DNA of 34,392 nucleotides from Parasporobacterium sp. (GCA_017510065.1 JAFWOB010000115.1:32001-66392), one strand, 5' to 3'. Shown: positions 7,913-16,004, numbered from the stretch's first letter. Translations and numbers: made by a program. Notes: generated from the sequence alone by a model not told the origin.

Positions 7913-7987
7913 CGGGGTGTAGCTCAGTTTGGCTAGAGCGCTTGATTTGGGATCAAGAGGCCGCAGGTTCAAGTCCTGTCACCCCGA
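7913..7987 (+). tRNA. tRNA-Pro (anticodon TGG)
   Basis: Acceptor CGGGGTG (7913-7919) pairs with CACCCCG (7980-7986), discriminator A7987. The anticodon loop TTTGGGA between CTTGA and TCAAG gives TGG. First gene of the array; CCA is not encoded. Confidence 0.97.
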
Positions 7988-8032
7988 TTCCAAAGAGAGG
8001 CAATAGCTAAGGACGCAAGTGGTTTTGATCAT

Positions 8033-8103
8033 GCGGGTGTAGTTCAATGGTAGAACACCAGCCTTCCAAGCTGGACACGTGGGTTCGATTCCCATCACCC
8101 GCT
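8033..8103 (+). tRNA. tRNA-Gly (anticodon TCC)
   Basis: Acceptor GCGGGTG (8033-8039) pairs with CACCCGC (8096-8102), with discriminator U as usual for bacterial tRNA-Gly. The anticodon loop CTTCCAA between CCAGC and GCTGG gives TCC. CCA is not encoded. Confidence 0.97.
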
Positions 8104-8137
8104 TTTGATTTGCCAAATTGGCAGATTGGATGCATTA

Positions 8138-8211
<74 letters not shown>

Positions 8212-8249
8212 TTGGGCGGCAGGAAGGTTACAGGCACGCTTGATGATAT

Positions 8250-8324
8250 GGTGGATATGGCGCAGTTGGCTAGCGCGCCAGATTGTGGCTCTGGAGGCCA
8301 AGGGTTCGAGTCCCTTTATCCACC
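8250..8324 (+). tRNA. tRNA-His (anticodon GTG)
   Basis: Acceptor GTGGATA (8251-8257) pairs with TATCCAC (8317-8323). The extra G at 8250 faces C8324, the G-1:C73 identity pair of tRNA-His. The anticodon loop TTGTGGC between CCAGA and TCTGG gives GTG. CCA is not encoded. Confidence 0.97.
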
Positions 8325-8337
8325 CTTTCCTTTTTAA

Positions 8338-8409
8338 AGGGCTATCGCCAAGCGGTAAGGCACAGGACTTTGACTCCTGCATTCGCTGGTTCGAATCCAG
8401 CTAGCCCTG
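8338..8409 (+). tRNA. tRNA-Gln (anticodon TTG)
   Basis: Acceptor AGGGCTA (8338-8344) pairs with TAGCCCT (8402-8408), discriminator G8409. The anticodon loop CTTTGAC between CAGGA and TCCTG gives TTG. CCA is not encoded. Confidence 0.97.
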
Positions 8410-8416
8410 TTTGAAT

Positions 8417-8489
8417 GGGCCAATAGCTCAGGTGGTAGAGCACTTGACTTTTAATCAAGTTGTCCGGGGTTCGAGTCCCCGATGGCTCA
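8417..8489 (+). tRNA. tRNA-Lys (anticodon TTT)
   Basis: The anticodon loop CTTTTAA between CTTGA and TCAAG gives TTT; the T arm CGGGG-TTCGAGT-CCCCG is perfect. The acceptor GGGCCAA (8417-8423) faces ATGGCTC (8482-8488) with a G-U at 2:71 and an A-A mismatch at 7:66, which is unusual. Discriminator A8489. Last tRNA of the array; CCA is not encoded. Confidence 0.95.
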
Positions 8490-8491
8490 CG

Positions 8492-8530
8492 AAAAAACGG
8501 GATCTCAGGTGATGAGATCCCGTTTTTTTT
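8492..8530 (+). terminator. Strong terminator of the tRNA array
   Basis: A long stem built from AAAAAACGGGATCTCA and TGAGATCCCGTTTTTT with a short loop runs into eight T. It is the first terminator after the array promoter, so all six tRNAs are cut from one transcript. Confidence 0.93.
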
Positions 8531-8531
8531 G

Positions 8532-8560
8532 TTGAATTTGCCCGAGTTTAATTGTATCAT
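8532..8560 (+). promoter_or_regulatory. Promoter of rnpB
   Basis: TTGAAT (8532-8537) and TATCAT (8555-8560) are 17 bases apart, directly behind the tRNA terminator. The predicted start, about 8567, coincides with the first base of the RNase P closing helix. Confidence 0.75.
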
Positions 8561-8566
8561 ATAAAT

Positions 8567-8916
8567 TCGAGCAGGCTGAATGGTCGCGCTGTGCGTATGC
8601 ATGCATGCGCAGGTGAGGAAAGTCCGGGCTTCACAGGGCAGGATGCCAGATAACGTCTGGCGGGAGCGATCCCAGGACAAGTGCAACAGAAAGGATACCG
8701 CCCGCAAGGGTAAGGGTGAAATGGCAGTGTAAGAGACTACCGGTCCGACGGTAACGCCGGATGCAATGTAAACTCCATCCGAAGCAAGACCAAACAGATG
8801 GCGCTGAGGCGGCCCGCTTAGCCATCGGGTAGGTTGCGAAGAGACGACTGGTGACAGCCGTACAAGATAGATGACCGTTTTCAATGACAGAACCCGGCTT
8901 ACAGGCCTGCTCGACT
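8567..8916 (+). ncRNA. rnpB: RNase P RNA
   Basis: Catalytic RNA of RNase P, which removes tRNA 5' leaders. The ends pair as the P1 helix: TCGAGCAGGC (8567-8576) with GCCTGCTCGA (8905-8914). The universally conserved GAGGAAAGTCC lies at 8615-8625, and the 3' element AGAACCCGGCTTACAGGCC at 8889-8907. An internal ACAGAAAGGATACCGCC stretch also matches the conserved core, and the order and size (about 350 nt) suggest the ancestral A type used by Clostridia. The type assignment rests on pattern recognition, not a covariance model. The 3' end is approximate. No hairpin terminator follows; only a short T stretch at 8916-8919 and small hairpins at 8920-8955. Confidence 0.95.
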
Positions 8917-9002
8917 TTTCTGATCTTATCAGGAGCTTGATGAGAAGCATCTTAAGAAACCACAAGCCAGAATAAAGGGCGATTAACACGGAGGATGTAT
9001 CC

Positions 9003-9242
9003 ATGGAACATAACGAAGCAGAAGTTTGGTATGAAAAGTTTCTGGATTCCAGACTGATCAGAGAAAAAAGGGAGATTCTCCAGCGGATCTACAGGGAAGG
9101 CCTTTTAACTGACAAAATGATCGATGATTTTGCCGTCACGCTGGATATCGTTGTTCCGCAGGCAAGCCTGGATAACCGTTACTTTGATTTGATGCGATGC
9201 CTGGATTCTCTGGCAAAATTTGAGACTACGGGCCTTAGATGA
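9003..9242 (+). CDS. Small protein of unknown function (79 aa) downstream of rnpB
   Basis: 79 residues, charged, with no signal peptide or membrane segment, and predicted to be mostly helical. I do not recognise the family. It is likely a real gene: GGAGG at 8990-8994 is an excellent Shine-Dalgarno at 8 bases from the ATG, and the only antisense alternative runs over rnpB and tRNA genes. The N-terminal half is rich in Arg, Glu and Lys (KREILQRIYREG); the C-terminal half contains a run of helical, leucine-containing segments ending in FETTGLR. No terminator separates it from rnpB, so it may be co-transcribed. Its function is unknown. Confidence 0.7.
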   Translation: MEHNEAEVWYEKFLDSRLIREKREILQRIYREGLLTDKMIDDFAVTLDIVVPQASLDNRYFDLMRCLDSLAKFETTGLR

Positions 9243-9253
9243 TCGGCAGTTGA

Positions 9254-9302
9254 ATACAGAAACGCTGTATCTGAGGGTCAGTCTGTCCGGTAAAACGGAC
9301 AG
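9254..9302 (+). promoter_or_regulatory. Two small hairpins in the threonine synthase leader
   Basis: ATACAG-AAACG-CTGTAT (9254-9270) and CTGTCCG-GTAAAA-CGGACAG (9283-9302) are perfect inverted repeats between the 79-aa ORF and thrC. Neither is followed by a T tract, and neither looks like a T-box or a known threonine-responsive element. Possible operator or mRNA structure. Confidence 0.35.
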
Positions 9303-9335
9303 GAAAGTATCTATACTGATGATGAGGTAAAAAAT

Positions 9336-10823
9336 ATGGAAATCAGATATAAGAGCACACGAGGAGATGGAACACTGATCAGCGCCAGCCAGGCAGTTTT
9401 GCAGGGACTGGCTCCGGACGGCGGTCTGTACGTACCGGACGCGATCCCTTCACTGGATATCCCGCTTCAGGATCTGGCGGGGATGGAATATAAAGAGATC
9501 GCTTATCTTGTCATGAGTAAGTTCCTGTCTGATTATACAGAAGCAGAACTGAAGGAGTGCATCGAAAAAGCCTATGACAGCAAGTTTGATACACCGCAGA
9601 TCGCGCCGGTGGTCTTGAAAGGACAGGCATATTATATGGAACTGTTCCACGGTGCCACCATTGCCTTTAAAGATATGGCACTTTCTATTCTGCCGCATCT
9701 GCTTACCAAAGCAGCTCAGAAGAATCAGATCACTGACGAGATCGTGATCCTCACTGCAACCTCCGGGGATACGGGAAAAGCTGCCCTGGCAGGATTTGCC
9801 GATGTAGAGGGTACACGGATCGCAGTCTTTTATCCCAAGGGCGGCGTCAGCCGCATCCAGGAGCTTCAGATGGTAACCCAGAAAGGGGATAATACATTTG
9901 TGGCAGGCGTACGAGGCAATTTTGACGATGCTCAGACCGGCGTGAAGAAGATGTTCAATGACGCTCACCTGAAGCAGGAACTGAAGGAACGGGGATTCAG
10001 GTTCTCATCCGCCAACTCCATCAATATCGGTCGTCTGGTACCCCAGATCGCTTACTATGTCTGGGCGTATTCAAGGCTTGTGAAGGACGGAGCCGTAAAA
10101 GCCGGTGAAAAGATCAATTTCGTTGTCCCCACAGGCAATTTCGGAAATATCCTGGCCGGCTATTATGCAAAACTCATGGGGCTTCCGGTACAGAAGCTGA
10201 TCTGTGCCTCCAATGACAATAAAGTCCTGTACGATTTCTTCCGGACGGGAATCTATAACCGGAACCGGGAATTTATCCTGACCACCTCTCCGTCTATGGA
10301 TATCCTGATCTCCAGCAATCTGGAAAGACTGATTTTCAAAGTCTGTGCCTTTTCTCCGGAACAGAACCGGCAGTATATGAAGGACCTGGCAGAGAAGGGC
10401 GTATATACCCTGACGTTGAACCAGATCGCGCAGCTGGATGATTTTGTACCGGGTTATGCCGATGAGAAGGAAGATGCGCAGGAAATCCGGAAGATGTATG
10501 AGGAGACAGGCTATGTAATGGATCCGCATACAGCTGTTGCATCCGCCGTTTATCGGAAATACCTGCAGGAGACCGAAGATCCGACGCCGGCTGTGATCGT
10601 TTCCACGGCAAGCCCCTATAAATTTGCCCGTTCCGTCATGACAGCCATTGATCCTTCGTATGATCAGATGGATGATTTCGCCTTGATCGAAGAACTTCGG
10701 AAAACATCGAAGATCCCTGTCCCGAACGCGATCCGGGAGATCCTGGATGCACAGATCCGGCACGACCATGTATGCGGGATCGATGAGATGGAAGCAGCAG
10801 TAAAAGGGTTTCTTAAAGTATGA
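9336..10823 (+). CDS. thrC: Threonine synthase
   Basis: 495 residues, the longer (E. coli/yeast-like) threonine synthase form. This PLP enzyme converts O-phosphohomoserine to threonine in the cytoplasm. The N-terminal signature is present (YKSTRGDG, then LAPDGGLYVPD) and the PLP lysine is K112 in FHGATIAFKDMA. Later motifs include TATSGDTGKAAL, which binds the cofactor phosphate, and NFVVPTGNFGN. Only a weak GAGG precedes the ATG. No other threonine-pathway genes (hom, thrB) are adjacent. The stop overlaps the start of the next gene by 4 bases (ATGA), so the exporter-like protein is translationally coupled. Confidence 0.96.
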   Translation: MEIRYKSTRGDGTLISASQAVLQGLAPDGGLYVPDAIPSLDIPLQDLAGMEYKEIAYLVMSKFLSDYTEAELKECIEKAYDSKFDTPQIAPVVLKGQAYYMELFHGATIAFKDMALSILPHLLTKAAQKNQITDEIVILTATSGDTGKAALAGFADVEGTRIAVFYPKGGVSRIQELQMVTQKGDNTFVAGVRGNFDDAQTGVKKMFNDAHLKQELKERGFRFSSANSINIGRLVPQIAYYVWAYSRLVKDGAVKAGEKINFVVPTGNFGNILAGYYAKLMGLPVQKLICASNDNKVLYDFFRTGIYNRNREFILTTSPSMDILISSNLERLIFKVCAFSPEQNRQYMKDLAEKGVYTLTLNQIAQLDDFVPGYADEKEDAQEIRKMYEETGYVMDPHTAVASAVYRKYLQETEDPTPAVIVSTASPYKFARSVMTAIDPSYDQMDDFALIEELRKTSKIPVPNAIREILDAQIRHDHVCGIDEMEAAVKGFLKV

Positions 10824-11326
10824 ACGGAATAATCAACTGGATCGCGCAGACATTTGCGGGATGGAATCATGAACTGGTGATCTTCATCATCTCCCTGTTC
10901 CCGATCCTGGAACTCAGGGGAGGGCTGATCGCAGCTGCATTGCTGCAGGTACCTTATGTAAAAGCACTGATCATCTGCATGATCGGAAACATTATCCCGA
11001 TCCCCTTTATCCTGCTTCTGATCGAAAAGATCTTCCAGTGGATGAAGAAGTTTAAAACAGCGGGTCGGTTTGTAAATTTTCTGGAGACAAAGACCCTGAA
11101 GAAAAGAGACAGGATCGACAAATGGGGATTCTGGGGTCTTGTGCTGTTTGTCGGGATCCCGCTTCCCGGAACAGGAGGCTGGACAGGTGCTTTGCTGGCA
11201 TCTCTGCTTCGTATCCCTGTGAAAAAATCCGCACCGGCTATCGGGATCGGCATCTGTCTGGCAGCTGCCATTATGAGCTTTATCACCTATGGCATTCCCT
11301 GGCTTGTTTCCGTATTCGGTTCATGA
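10820..11326 (+). CDS. Small membrane exporter-like protein (COG2426, sm_multidrug_ex)
   Basis: 168 residues with about four hydrophobic segments (roughly 15-40, 45-70, 98-125 and 135-165). The family hallmarks are FPILELRGGL near the N-terminus and the re-entrant type motif FVGIPLPGTGGWTG in the centre. The family is annotated as putative small multidrug export proteins, but transport has been shown for few members, so the substrate is open. Translational coupling to thrC (ATGA overlap at 10820-10823) raises the possibility of a link to amino-acid export; this is inference. The next gene starts 27 bases after the stop. Confidence 0.85.
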   Translation: MNGIINWIAQTFAGWNHELVIFIISLFPILELRGGLIAAALLQVPYVKALIICMIGNIIPIPFILLLIEKIFQWMKKFKTAGRFVNFLETKTLKKRDRIDKWGFWGLVLFVGIPLPGTGGWTGALLASLLRIPVKKSAPAIGIGICLAAAIMSFITYGIPWLVSVFGS

Positions 11327-11353
11327 AAGCCGTAAATGAAAAGGAATAGATCA

Positions 11354-11950
11354 ATGGATCAGAACAGCAACTTTTTTGCCATGCTTTCCCGCATGAAATA
11401 TGTGAATCGATGGGGGCTGATGAGAAATACGATCCCCGAATCCCTCTCGGACCATACCATGGATGTGGTCATCATCGCCCATGCGCTGGCTGTGATCGCG
11501 AATCTGTATTTCGGAAAAGAGATCGACGAGAACAGGACTGCGCTGCTGGCAGCATTTCATGATGCCCCTGAGATCCTGACAGGTGATATGCCGACTCCTG
11601 TAAAGTATTACGACCCTCAGGTCAGGCAGTCTTATGCCAAGGTGGAAGAGGCGGCAACAGAAAAGATGCTGGATGCGCTGCCGCCGGAAATGAAAGCTCA
11701 TTATCAGGGGTTGATGAAAGGGGACAGTGAAGAAGACCTGCTGCTTCATCGGTATGTAAAAGCAGCCGATAAAATATCTGCCCTCATCAAATGTATTGAA
11801 GAAGAGCAGATGGGGAACCGTGATTTCATCCGGGCCAAGGAAGCCACGCAAAAGATCATCGATGGCCTTGATATGCCGGAAGTGAAGTTTTTTATGGAAC
11901 ATTTCATGCCCGGTTATTACAGGACACTGGACGAACAGACCCTTAGATAG
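11354..11950 (+). CDS. HD-domain 5'-deoxynucleotidase, YfbR-like
   Basis: 198 residues from the ATG at 11354, chosen because AAGGAA at 11341-11346 lies 7 bases upstream; an in-frame ATG at 11336 has no Shine-Dalgarno. The HD metal-binding residues are visible in order: His in ESLSDHTMDV, His-Asp in AAFHDAPE and the later Asp in YVKAADKISALI. The N-terminal RMKYVNRWGLMRN and the ILTGDMPTPVKYY stretch are typical of YfbR, which dephosphorylates deoxyribonucleoside 5'-monophosphates. The product is probably a cytoplasmic nucleotide-salvage enzyme. The gene converges on the minus-strand cassette with one base between the two stop codons and no terminator visible. Confidence 0.9.
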   Translation: MDQNSNFFAMLSRMKYVNRWGLMRNTIPESLSDHTMDVVIIAHALAVIANLYFGKEIDENRTALLAAFHDAPEILTGDMPTPVKYYDPQVRQSYAKVEEAATEKMLDALPPEMKAHYQGLMKGDSEEDLLLHRYVKAADKISALIKCIEEEQMGNRDFIRAKEATQKIIDGLDMPEVKFFMEHFMPGYYRTLDEQTLR

Positions 11951-11951
11951 T

Positions 11952-12440
11952 TCAGTCTTTCAGAGCCTGCCGGTAAGCTTCGTCGATCCGGTCGGCGTCT
12001 TCATGCACCACATACAGGAGAAAGTTTCCCTGCAGATCAATGACAGCATTCCGGCAGAGTTCATACTGAGGAGGTGCATAACCTTCGTAGATATTCTTCT
12101 GGGACTCAAGCCGCTTTTCCACGGATGCTACCAATGCATCCGCCTGTTCTTCACTTTTAAGCTTCACAAGCAGCAGCTCCTCTGCGTCCATGTTGGAGAT
12201 CGGGGAGTATAAGATCACGCCTTCATAATCCCTTGCGTTGAAGCCGTAATTCTTTTTAAACATCCTCTCCTGGCTCAGCTGGGCCCGTTCGTTTTCAAAC
12301 AGACCTGTAATCTGCGCGGCAACTTCCTCAGCAGAACGGCGGCTGCCGCTGCTGCTGGCCAGATAGACGATGATCACGACCAGAAGGGCCAGGACCATCA
12401 GTATACTGATTATTCTTAACAGAAACGCTCTTTTAGTCAT
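11952..12440 (-). CDS. DUF4358-like membrane-anchored protein, last gene of the O-acetylation cassette
   Basis: 162 residues, starting at the ATG at 12440 (a TTG codon just upstream is less likely). The start overlaps the SGNH gene by 8 bases. One N-terminal transmembrane segment (about 7-29) is followed by an extracytoplasmic domain of roughly 130 residues with no recognisable catalytic residues. The pattern resembles DUF4358 proteins, which in Firmicutes often lie next to AlgI/AlgJ-like acetylation genes; that assignment is from memory of the family and not certain. It probably assists or regulates the acetylation complex on the outside of the membrane. No enzymatic role can be claimed. Confidence 0.75.
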   Translation of the reverse strand: MTKRAFLLRIISILMVLALLVVIIVYLASSSGSRRSAEEVAAQITGLFENERAQLSQERMFKKNYGFNARDYEGVILYSPISNMDAEELLLVKLKSEEQADALVASVEKRLESQKNIYEGYAPPQYELCRNAVIDLQGNFLLYVVHEDADRIDEAYRQALKD

Positions 12441-13239
12441 CAAACACCATTGTATCCTTCAAATATTGTTTTAAGATCCTTTCTGCCAGCAGAGGATAGA
12501 AGGGTGCATAAAAATGTGCGCCATCCTCTCCGAACAGGTCTTCATTTTCTTCCACAAGATCCGAAACATCGATCGTGTTGTATCCCCGCTCTTGAAAGAT
12601 CTGCATTTCTTCCGCATTCCAGGTTATGGCATTTTGTACAAGACCCGGCATATCATAGACTTCTTCCACACGTTCCCGGGGGATCAGAATAGATTGGATA
12701 TAGATGCGGGCGTCCGGCAGATGCTCCTGGATATAATCTACATATTCCATTTCCGCTTCGGCGTATTCTGCCGGCGTCTGATACAGCCAGCCGATATCGT
12801 TCAGACCGTAGGCGAGAACGATCAGACTTGGATTGGCTGCCCATAATTCGTCAAAATGATCTTCCATACTGCGGATGGACTCTCCGCCGTCTGCAAGAAC
12901 CCTGCTTTCATCCATGAAGCCGTAGGTGGCGTAAGGTACTGTTCTGGAATCTCCCAGCATGACGGTACCGATCTGGTCCAGTGCCGTCCATACATAGTCG
13001 GGATCTTCTTCAATCTTTTCGTCCAGATCTTCAAAGAAGAGAGCCTGCCGCACGGCATTGACCTCTTTTTCCACTGAACTGATATCCACGGCTTCCATAT
13101 CCCGGATATATTTCAGGCCTTCCGTGATTTCCGTATCCGATTGTCCCGGTTTTACAAGGACCAGGATCAGGATAACAGCAGCTGCAACGACGGCAAGCGC
13201 AAGGAATATGAAGATGTATTTCTGTTGGTTTCGGTTCAT
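12433..13239 (-). CDS. Membrane-anchored SGNH/GDSL hydrolase
   Basis: 268 residues. N-terminal transmembrane anchor (about 9-29), a short linker helix, then an SGNH hydrolase domain facing outward. All four blocks are seen: GDSR with nucleophile S98, the block II Gly in DGGES (118), block III YGLND (N147) and block V DGAHF (D239, H242). Enzymes of this fold add or remove acyl groups on carbohydrates and peptidoglycan. Its position directly behind the MBOAT and the DHHW protein suggests an acetyl transfer or esterase step on a surface polysaccharide. It starts 3 bases after the DHHW stop, without its own Shine-Dalgarno, so translation is probably coupled. Confidence 0.9.
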   Translation of the reverse strand: MNRNQQKYIFIFLALAVVAAAVILILVLVKPGQSDTEITEGLKYIRDMEAVDISSVEKEVNAVRQALFFEDLDEKIEEDPDYVWTALDQIGTVMLGDSRTVPYATYGFMDESRVLADGGESIRSMEDHFDELWAANPSLIVLAYGLNDIGWLYQTPAEYAEAEMEYVDYIQEHLPDARIYIQSILIPRERVEEVYDMPGLVQNAITWNAEEMQIFQERGYNTIDVSDLVEENEDLFGEDGAHFYAPFYPLLAERILKQYLKDTMVFDD

Positions 13240-13242
13240 AAG

Positions 13243-14406
13243 TTATGATTCTGCCGTTAAAGCACCGGCAATGGAATTGTCTTCCACAAAGGTATTTACA
13301 TTGTAAAGAAACAGGATGTCCGTAATCTCTCCCGTGGTGACCAGTTTGTCCAGATCATCGCTGTAATAACGCGGATCCACGATGTAGATTGTTCCATAAT
13401 AGGGAAGTAGGAACTGAACAAACGCATTGGCATAGGAGTCTTTGATAAGAAGAAGGTTCTTCTTGTTGGGAGCGGTTGTCCTGATCTTGATGAGAGGATG
13501 GTTCCCGGCAAGGAACACCTCGTATTTACTGTTTGTATCAAGGGCGGAAGAGCTGTAGATGGTGGCTGATTTTTTGCTGTCACCTACATACTCGACCACA
13601 TACTGGATATCACTGTCCGGTACAAACAGATCGATCTCATCCCGGACGTCCGATGCGCCGGAAGCAGATGCGAGAGTCCCGGAAAACTGATCCGTAACCT
13701 TATACTGCGTGTATGTGTCAACCGGGTCCGTAATGCCCAGGGAAGGATACAGGGCATCGAAAGCATATCTGGCTCCCAGGCTGGTCCAGTGATGGTCACT
13801 TTTATAGTAAATGTACTCATGGCGATGCGCTATAAGATCCTGGGTCAGGTCCTCAAAATGAAGGACCGTTCCTACCTTTTCCGAGATCCTGTCAAGGATC
13901 GCCTCCTGGTCGATGGCAGGTGCGCCGGTGGGCAGAAGATGGCTCATAACGTAGACTGCATTGGGGATCACGGTCATGACGATATTCTGATCTCCGGCAT
14001 GACGCAGAGCGAAGTCGCGGATGGCATCCAGATTCCTTTCAAAATCCTCTTCCGCCGGTTCCTTGGCCTGCTCGATCAGATAACCTTCTTTTCCGAGATA
14101 GACCCCGTTGGACTCTTTTTTGCCTAACAGCTTATCCGCGTTCAGCTTGTAGGTGATCCAACCATCCCGCAGGAAAAACTGATCGGAGATAAAACTTTCC
14201 GCCTGGGTCATATATTTGCCGGAAAGAAGGTTTGAAGTGGTCAGGACGGGTGGTTTGGCAAGCACCCTGTTTTCCCGTTCGGAAAACTCTCTGTTGTGAC
14301 TTACAAGCAGGAAAATGTCTGCCAGGATAATGATCGCAGCAAACAGGACCAGGGTTACGATCCTGATAAAGCGGTTCTTTTGTTTTTGCTGCGTTCTTCT
14401 GTTCAT
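13243..14406 (-). CDS. DHHW/AlgJ-like O-acetyltransferase component
   Basis: 387 residues. N-terminal transmembrane segment (about 14-36), then an extracytoplasmic SGNH-like domain of the AlgJ/AlgX/DHHW group. The catalytic signature D204-H205-H206-W207 lies in YKSDHHWTSLG, and the likely nucleophile S324 in IKDSYANAF near the C-terminus. In the alginate system such proteins take the acetyl group exported by AlgI and pass it to the polymer. ATG with a good AAGGAA Shine-Dalgarno, 14 bases downstream of the MBOAT stop. The partner relationship is inferred from synteny; the acceptor glycan is unknown. Confidence 0.92.
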   Translation of the reverse strand: MNRRTQQKQKNRFIRIVTLVLFAAIIILADIFLLVSHNREFSERENRVLAKPPVLTTSNLLSGKYMTQAESFISDQFFLRDGWITYKLNADKLLGKKESNGVYLGKEGYLIEQAKEPAEEDFERNLDAIRDFALRHAGDQNIVMTVIPNAVYVMSHLLPTGAPAIDQEAILDRISEKVGTVLHFEDLTQDLIAHRHEYIYYKSDHHWTSLGARYAFDALYPSLGITDPVDTYTQYKVTDQFSGTLASASGASDVRDEIDLFVPDSDIQYVVEYVGDSKKSATIYSSSALDTNSKYEVFLAGNHPLIKIRTTAPNKKNLLLIKDSYANAFVQFLLPYYGTIYIVDPRYYSDDLDKLVTTGEITDILFLYNVNTFVEDNSIAGALTAES

Positions 14407-14420
14407 AATGTCTTCCTTGT

Positions 14421-15833
14421 CTAAAATTTAAAATACAAAAACGGATTGTAGGTCGCATTCACCAGATATGCCAGAGATGTGATAAACATCAGGACATAAA
14501 CAGCGGAGGCGACAATCTGTCCCCAACGTTTTCCTGCCTGTGATACCATACCGAAAAGAGTGCGGACCAGCGGAGTGGAGCACAGGATGCACAGGATCAG
14601 AAGAATGAGGTACGAAGTCAGGTAATACCAGGTAGCGGAATTTGAAAATCCGTTGCCCAGAAGACCGAACATGGCTTTAAAATTATCCCACAGTCCGGAA
14701 GCGGATGGAGCAGTAAAGATCAGCCATCCGATGATGAAAAAGAAGATCGTATAGATATGCTGGAAGATCCGCGGACATTTCTGAAGAAATCTACCCCAGA
14801 TGTATTTTTCCAGCAGAAGAAGTATGCCGTAATACAGTCCCCAGAGGATATAACACCAGGCAGCGCCATGCCACAGACCGGTGAGTGCCCAGACGATCAT
14901 GATGTTCCTGATATGGCGGAGCGGATTGACGCGGTTGCCTCCAAGCGGGATATAGACGTATTCACGGAACCAGGTGCTGAGAGAAATATGCCATCTGCGC
15001 CAGAATTCCGTAATGCTCCTGGAAATGTATGGATGATCAAAGTTCTGTACGAAGGTAAAACCCATCATCTTTCCGAGACCTATTGCCATATCGGAGTAGC
15101 CTGAAAAATCGAAATAGATCTGGAACGTATAGGCGATGATCCCGATCCACGCTGTAAGGGCCGGCCGCTGGGCGGCAGGAATGGCGAATACTGTATCAAA
15201 CAGCATACCGATGTTGTTGGCCAGCAAAACTTTCTTGGCCAGGCCCCGGATAAACCAGACGGCACCGTCAGCTGCCTTGTCCAGCGTAATCGTTCTTTTC
15301 TTCAGCTGCCGCTGTATATCTTCATAGCGTACGATAGGACCAGCGATCAGCTGGGGGAACATGGTGATATAGGCACCGAAGTCGATAATATTGAACTGGA
15401 CATCTACATTTCCCCAGTAAACATCGATCACATAGGACAGGATCTGGAAGGTATAAAAAGAAATGCCGATGGGAAGAGCCAGATCCTTGATCGGAATGTG
15501 GGTTCCCAGAAGTGCATTTACATTGGTCAGGAAAAAGCCGTAGTATTTGAAAAAGCAGAGGATCCCGACATTGACCGCCACCGTAAAGACGAAGACATGC
15601 TTCCTGATCCTGCGGACACGGCGGGATTTCAGGTCGCCAAGCTGGATGCCGGCGAAATAGTTAAAGACGATGCTGAACATCATCAGCAGCACATAGACCG
15701 GTTCGCCCCAGGCATAAAAGACCAGACTCGCCAGAAGGAGGAGAGCATTCTTGAACCTGAAAGGCAGAATGTAATACAATATTAATGTGACCGGCAAAAA
15801 AACGCACAAAAAAAAGGTGCTGCTGAAAATCAT
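14421..15833 (-). CDS. MBOAT O-acyltransferase (AlgI/PatA-like)
   Basis: 470 residues, polytopic with about ten or more hydrophobic segments. The MBOAT signature residues are H282 in FWRRWHISLSTWFR and H322 in LTGLWHGAAW; the region YIPLGGNR after the first His is the AlgI hallmark. Such proteins move acyl (usually acetyl) groups from a cytoplasmic thioester donor across the membrane to a partner acting outside. First gene of a four-gene minus-strand operon with DHHW, SGNH and DUF4358-like genes. GAGGAA serves as Shine-Dalgarno. The gene is distinct from the second MBOAT at 30421, which belongs to the dlt-like operon. Confidence 0.95.
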   Translation of the reverse strand: MIFSSTFFLCVFLPVTLILYYILPFRFKNALLLLASLVFYAWGEPVYVLLMMFSIVFNYFAGIQLGDLKSRRVRRIRKHVFVFTVAVNVGILCFFKYYGFFLTNVNALLGTHIPIKDLALPIGISFYTFQILSYVIDVYWGNVDVQFNIIDFGAYITMFPQLIAGPIVRYEDIQRQLKKRTITLDKAADGAVWFIRGLAKKVLLANNIGMLFDTVFAIPAAQRPALTAWIGIIAYTFQIYFDFSGYSDMAIGLGKMMGFTFVQNFDHPYISRSITEFWRRWHISLSTWFREYVYIPLGGNRVNPLRHIRNIMIVWALTGLWHGAAWCYILWGLYYGILLLLEKYIWGRFLQKCPRIFQHIYTIFFFIIGWLIFTAPSASGLWDNFKAMFGLLGNGFSNSATWYYLTSYLILLILCILCSTPLVRTLFGMVSQAGKRWGQIVASAVYVLMFITSLAYLVNATYNPFLYFKF

Positions 15834-15862
15834 ACGGATTCCTCAGAGAATTATTTTCGACT

Positions 15863-15871
15863 ATTATATCA
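15863..15871 (-). promoter_or_regulatory. Extended -10 promoter element for the O-acetylation cassette
   Basis: On the minus strand TGATATAAT is an exact extended -10 (TGn then TATAAT), about 30 bases upstream of the MBOAT ATG. The matching -35 is poor, as tolerated with an extended -10. Confidence 0.6.
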
Positions 15872-15970
15872 CACTCCGTTTGTTTTGCTATCTTTTCTTT
15901 TTCTAGGAAGGAAAATACCGTTTTCACTGTTTTTTTATACAGGAAAACCTTACAGAAAGAGAAGTAACAG

Positions 15971-15999
15971 TTGTCATTCCTACGGGAAAATGTTATGAT
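15971..15999 (+). promoter_or_regulatory. Promoter of the 6S-like RNA
   Basis: TTGTCA (15971-15976) and TATGAT (15994-15999) are 17 bases apart, placing the start at about 16006 within the closing stem of the RNA. Confidence 0.7.
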
Positions 16000-16004
16000 A
16001 TGGA

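Noticed and set aside
8342-9004. Minus-strand ORF of 220 residues
   Set aside because: It runs over tRNA-Gln, tRNA-Lys and all of rnpB in antisense; no ribosome site, and the DNA is explained by RNA genes.
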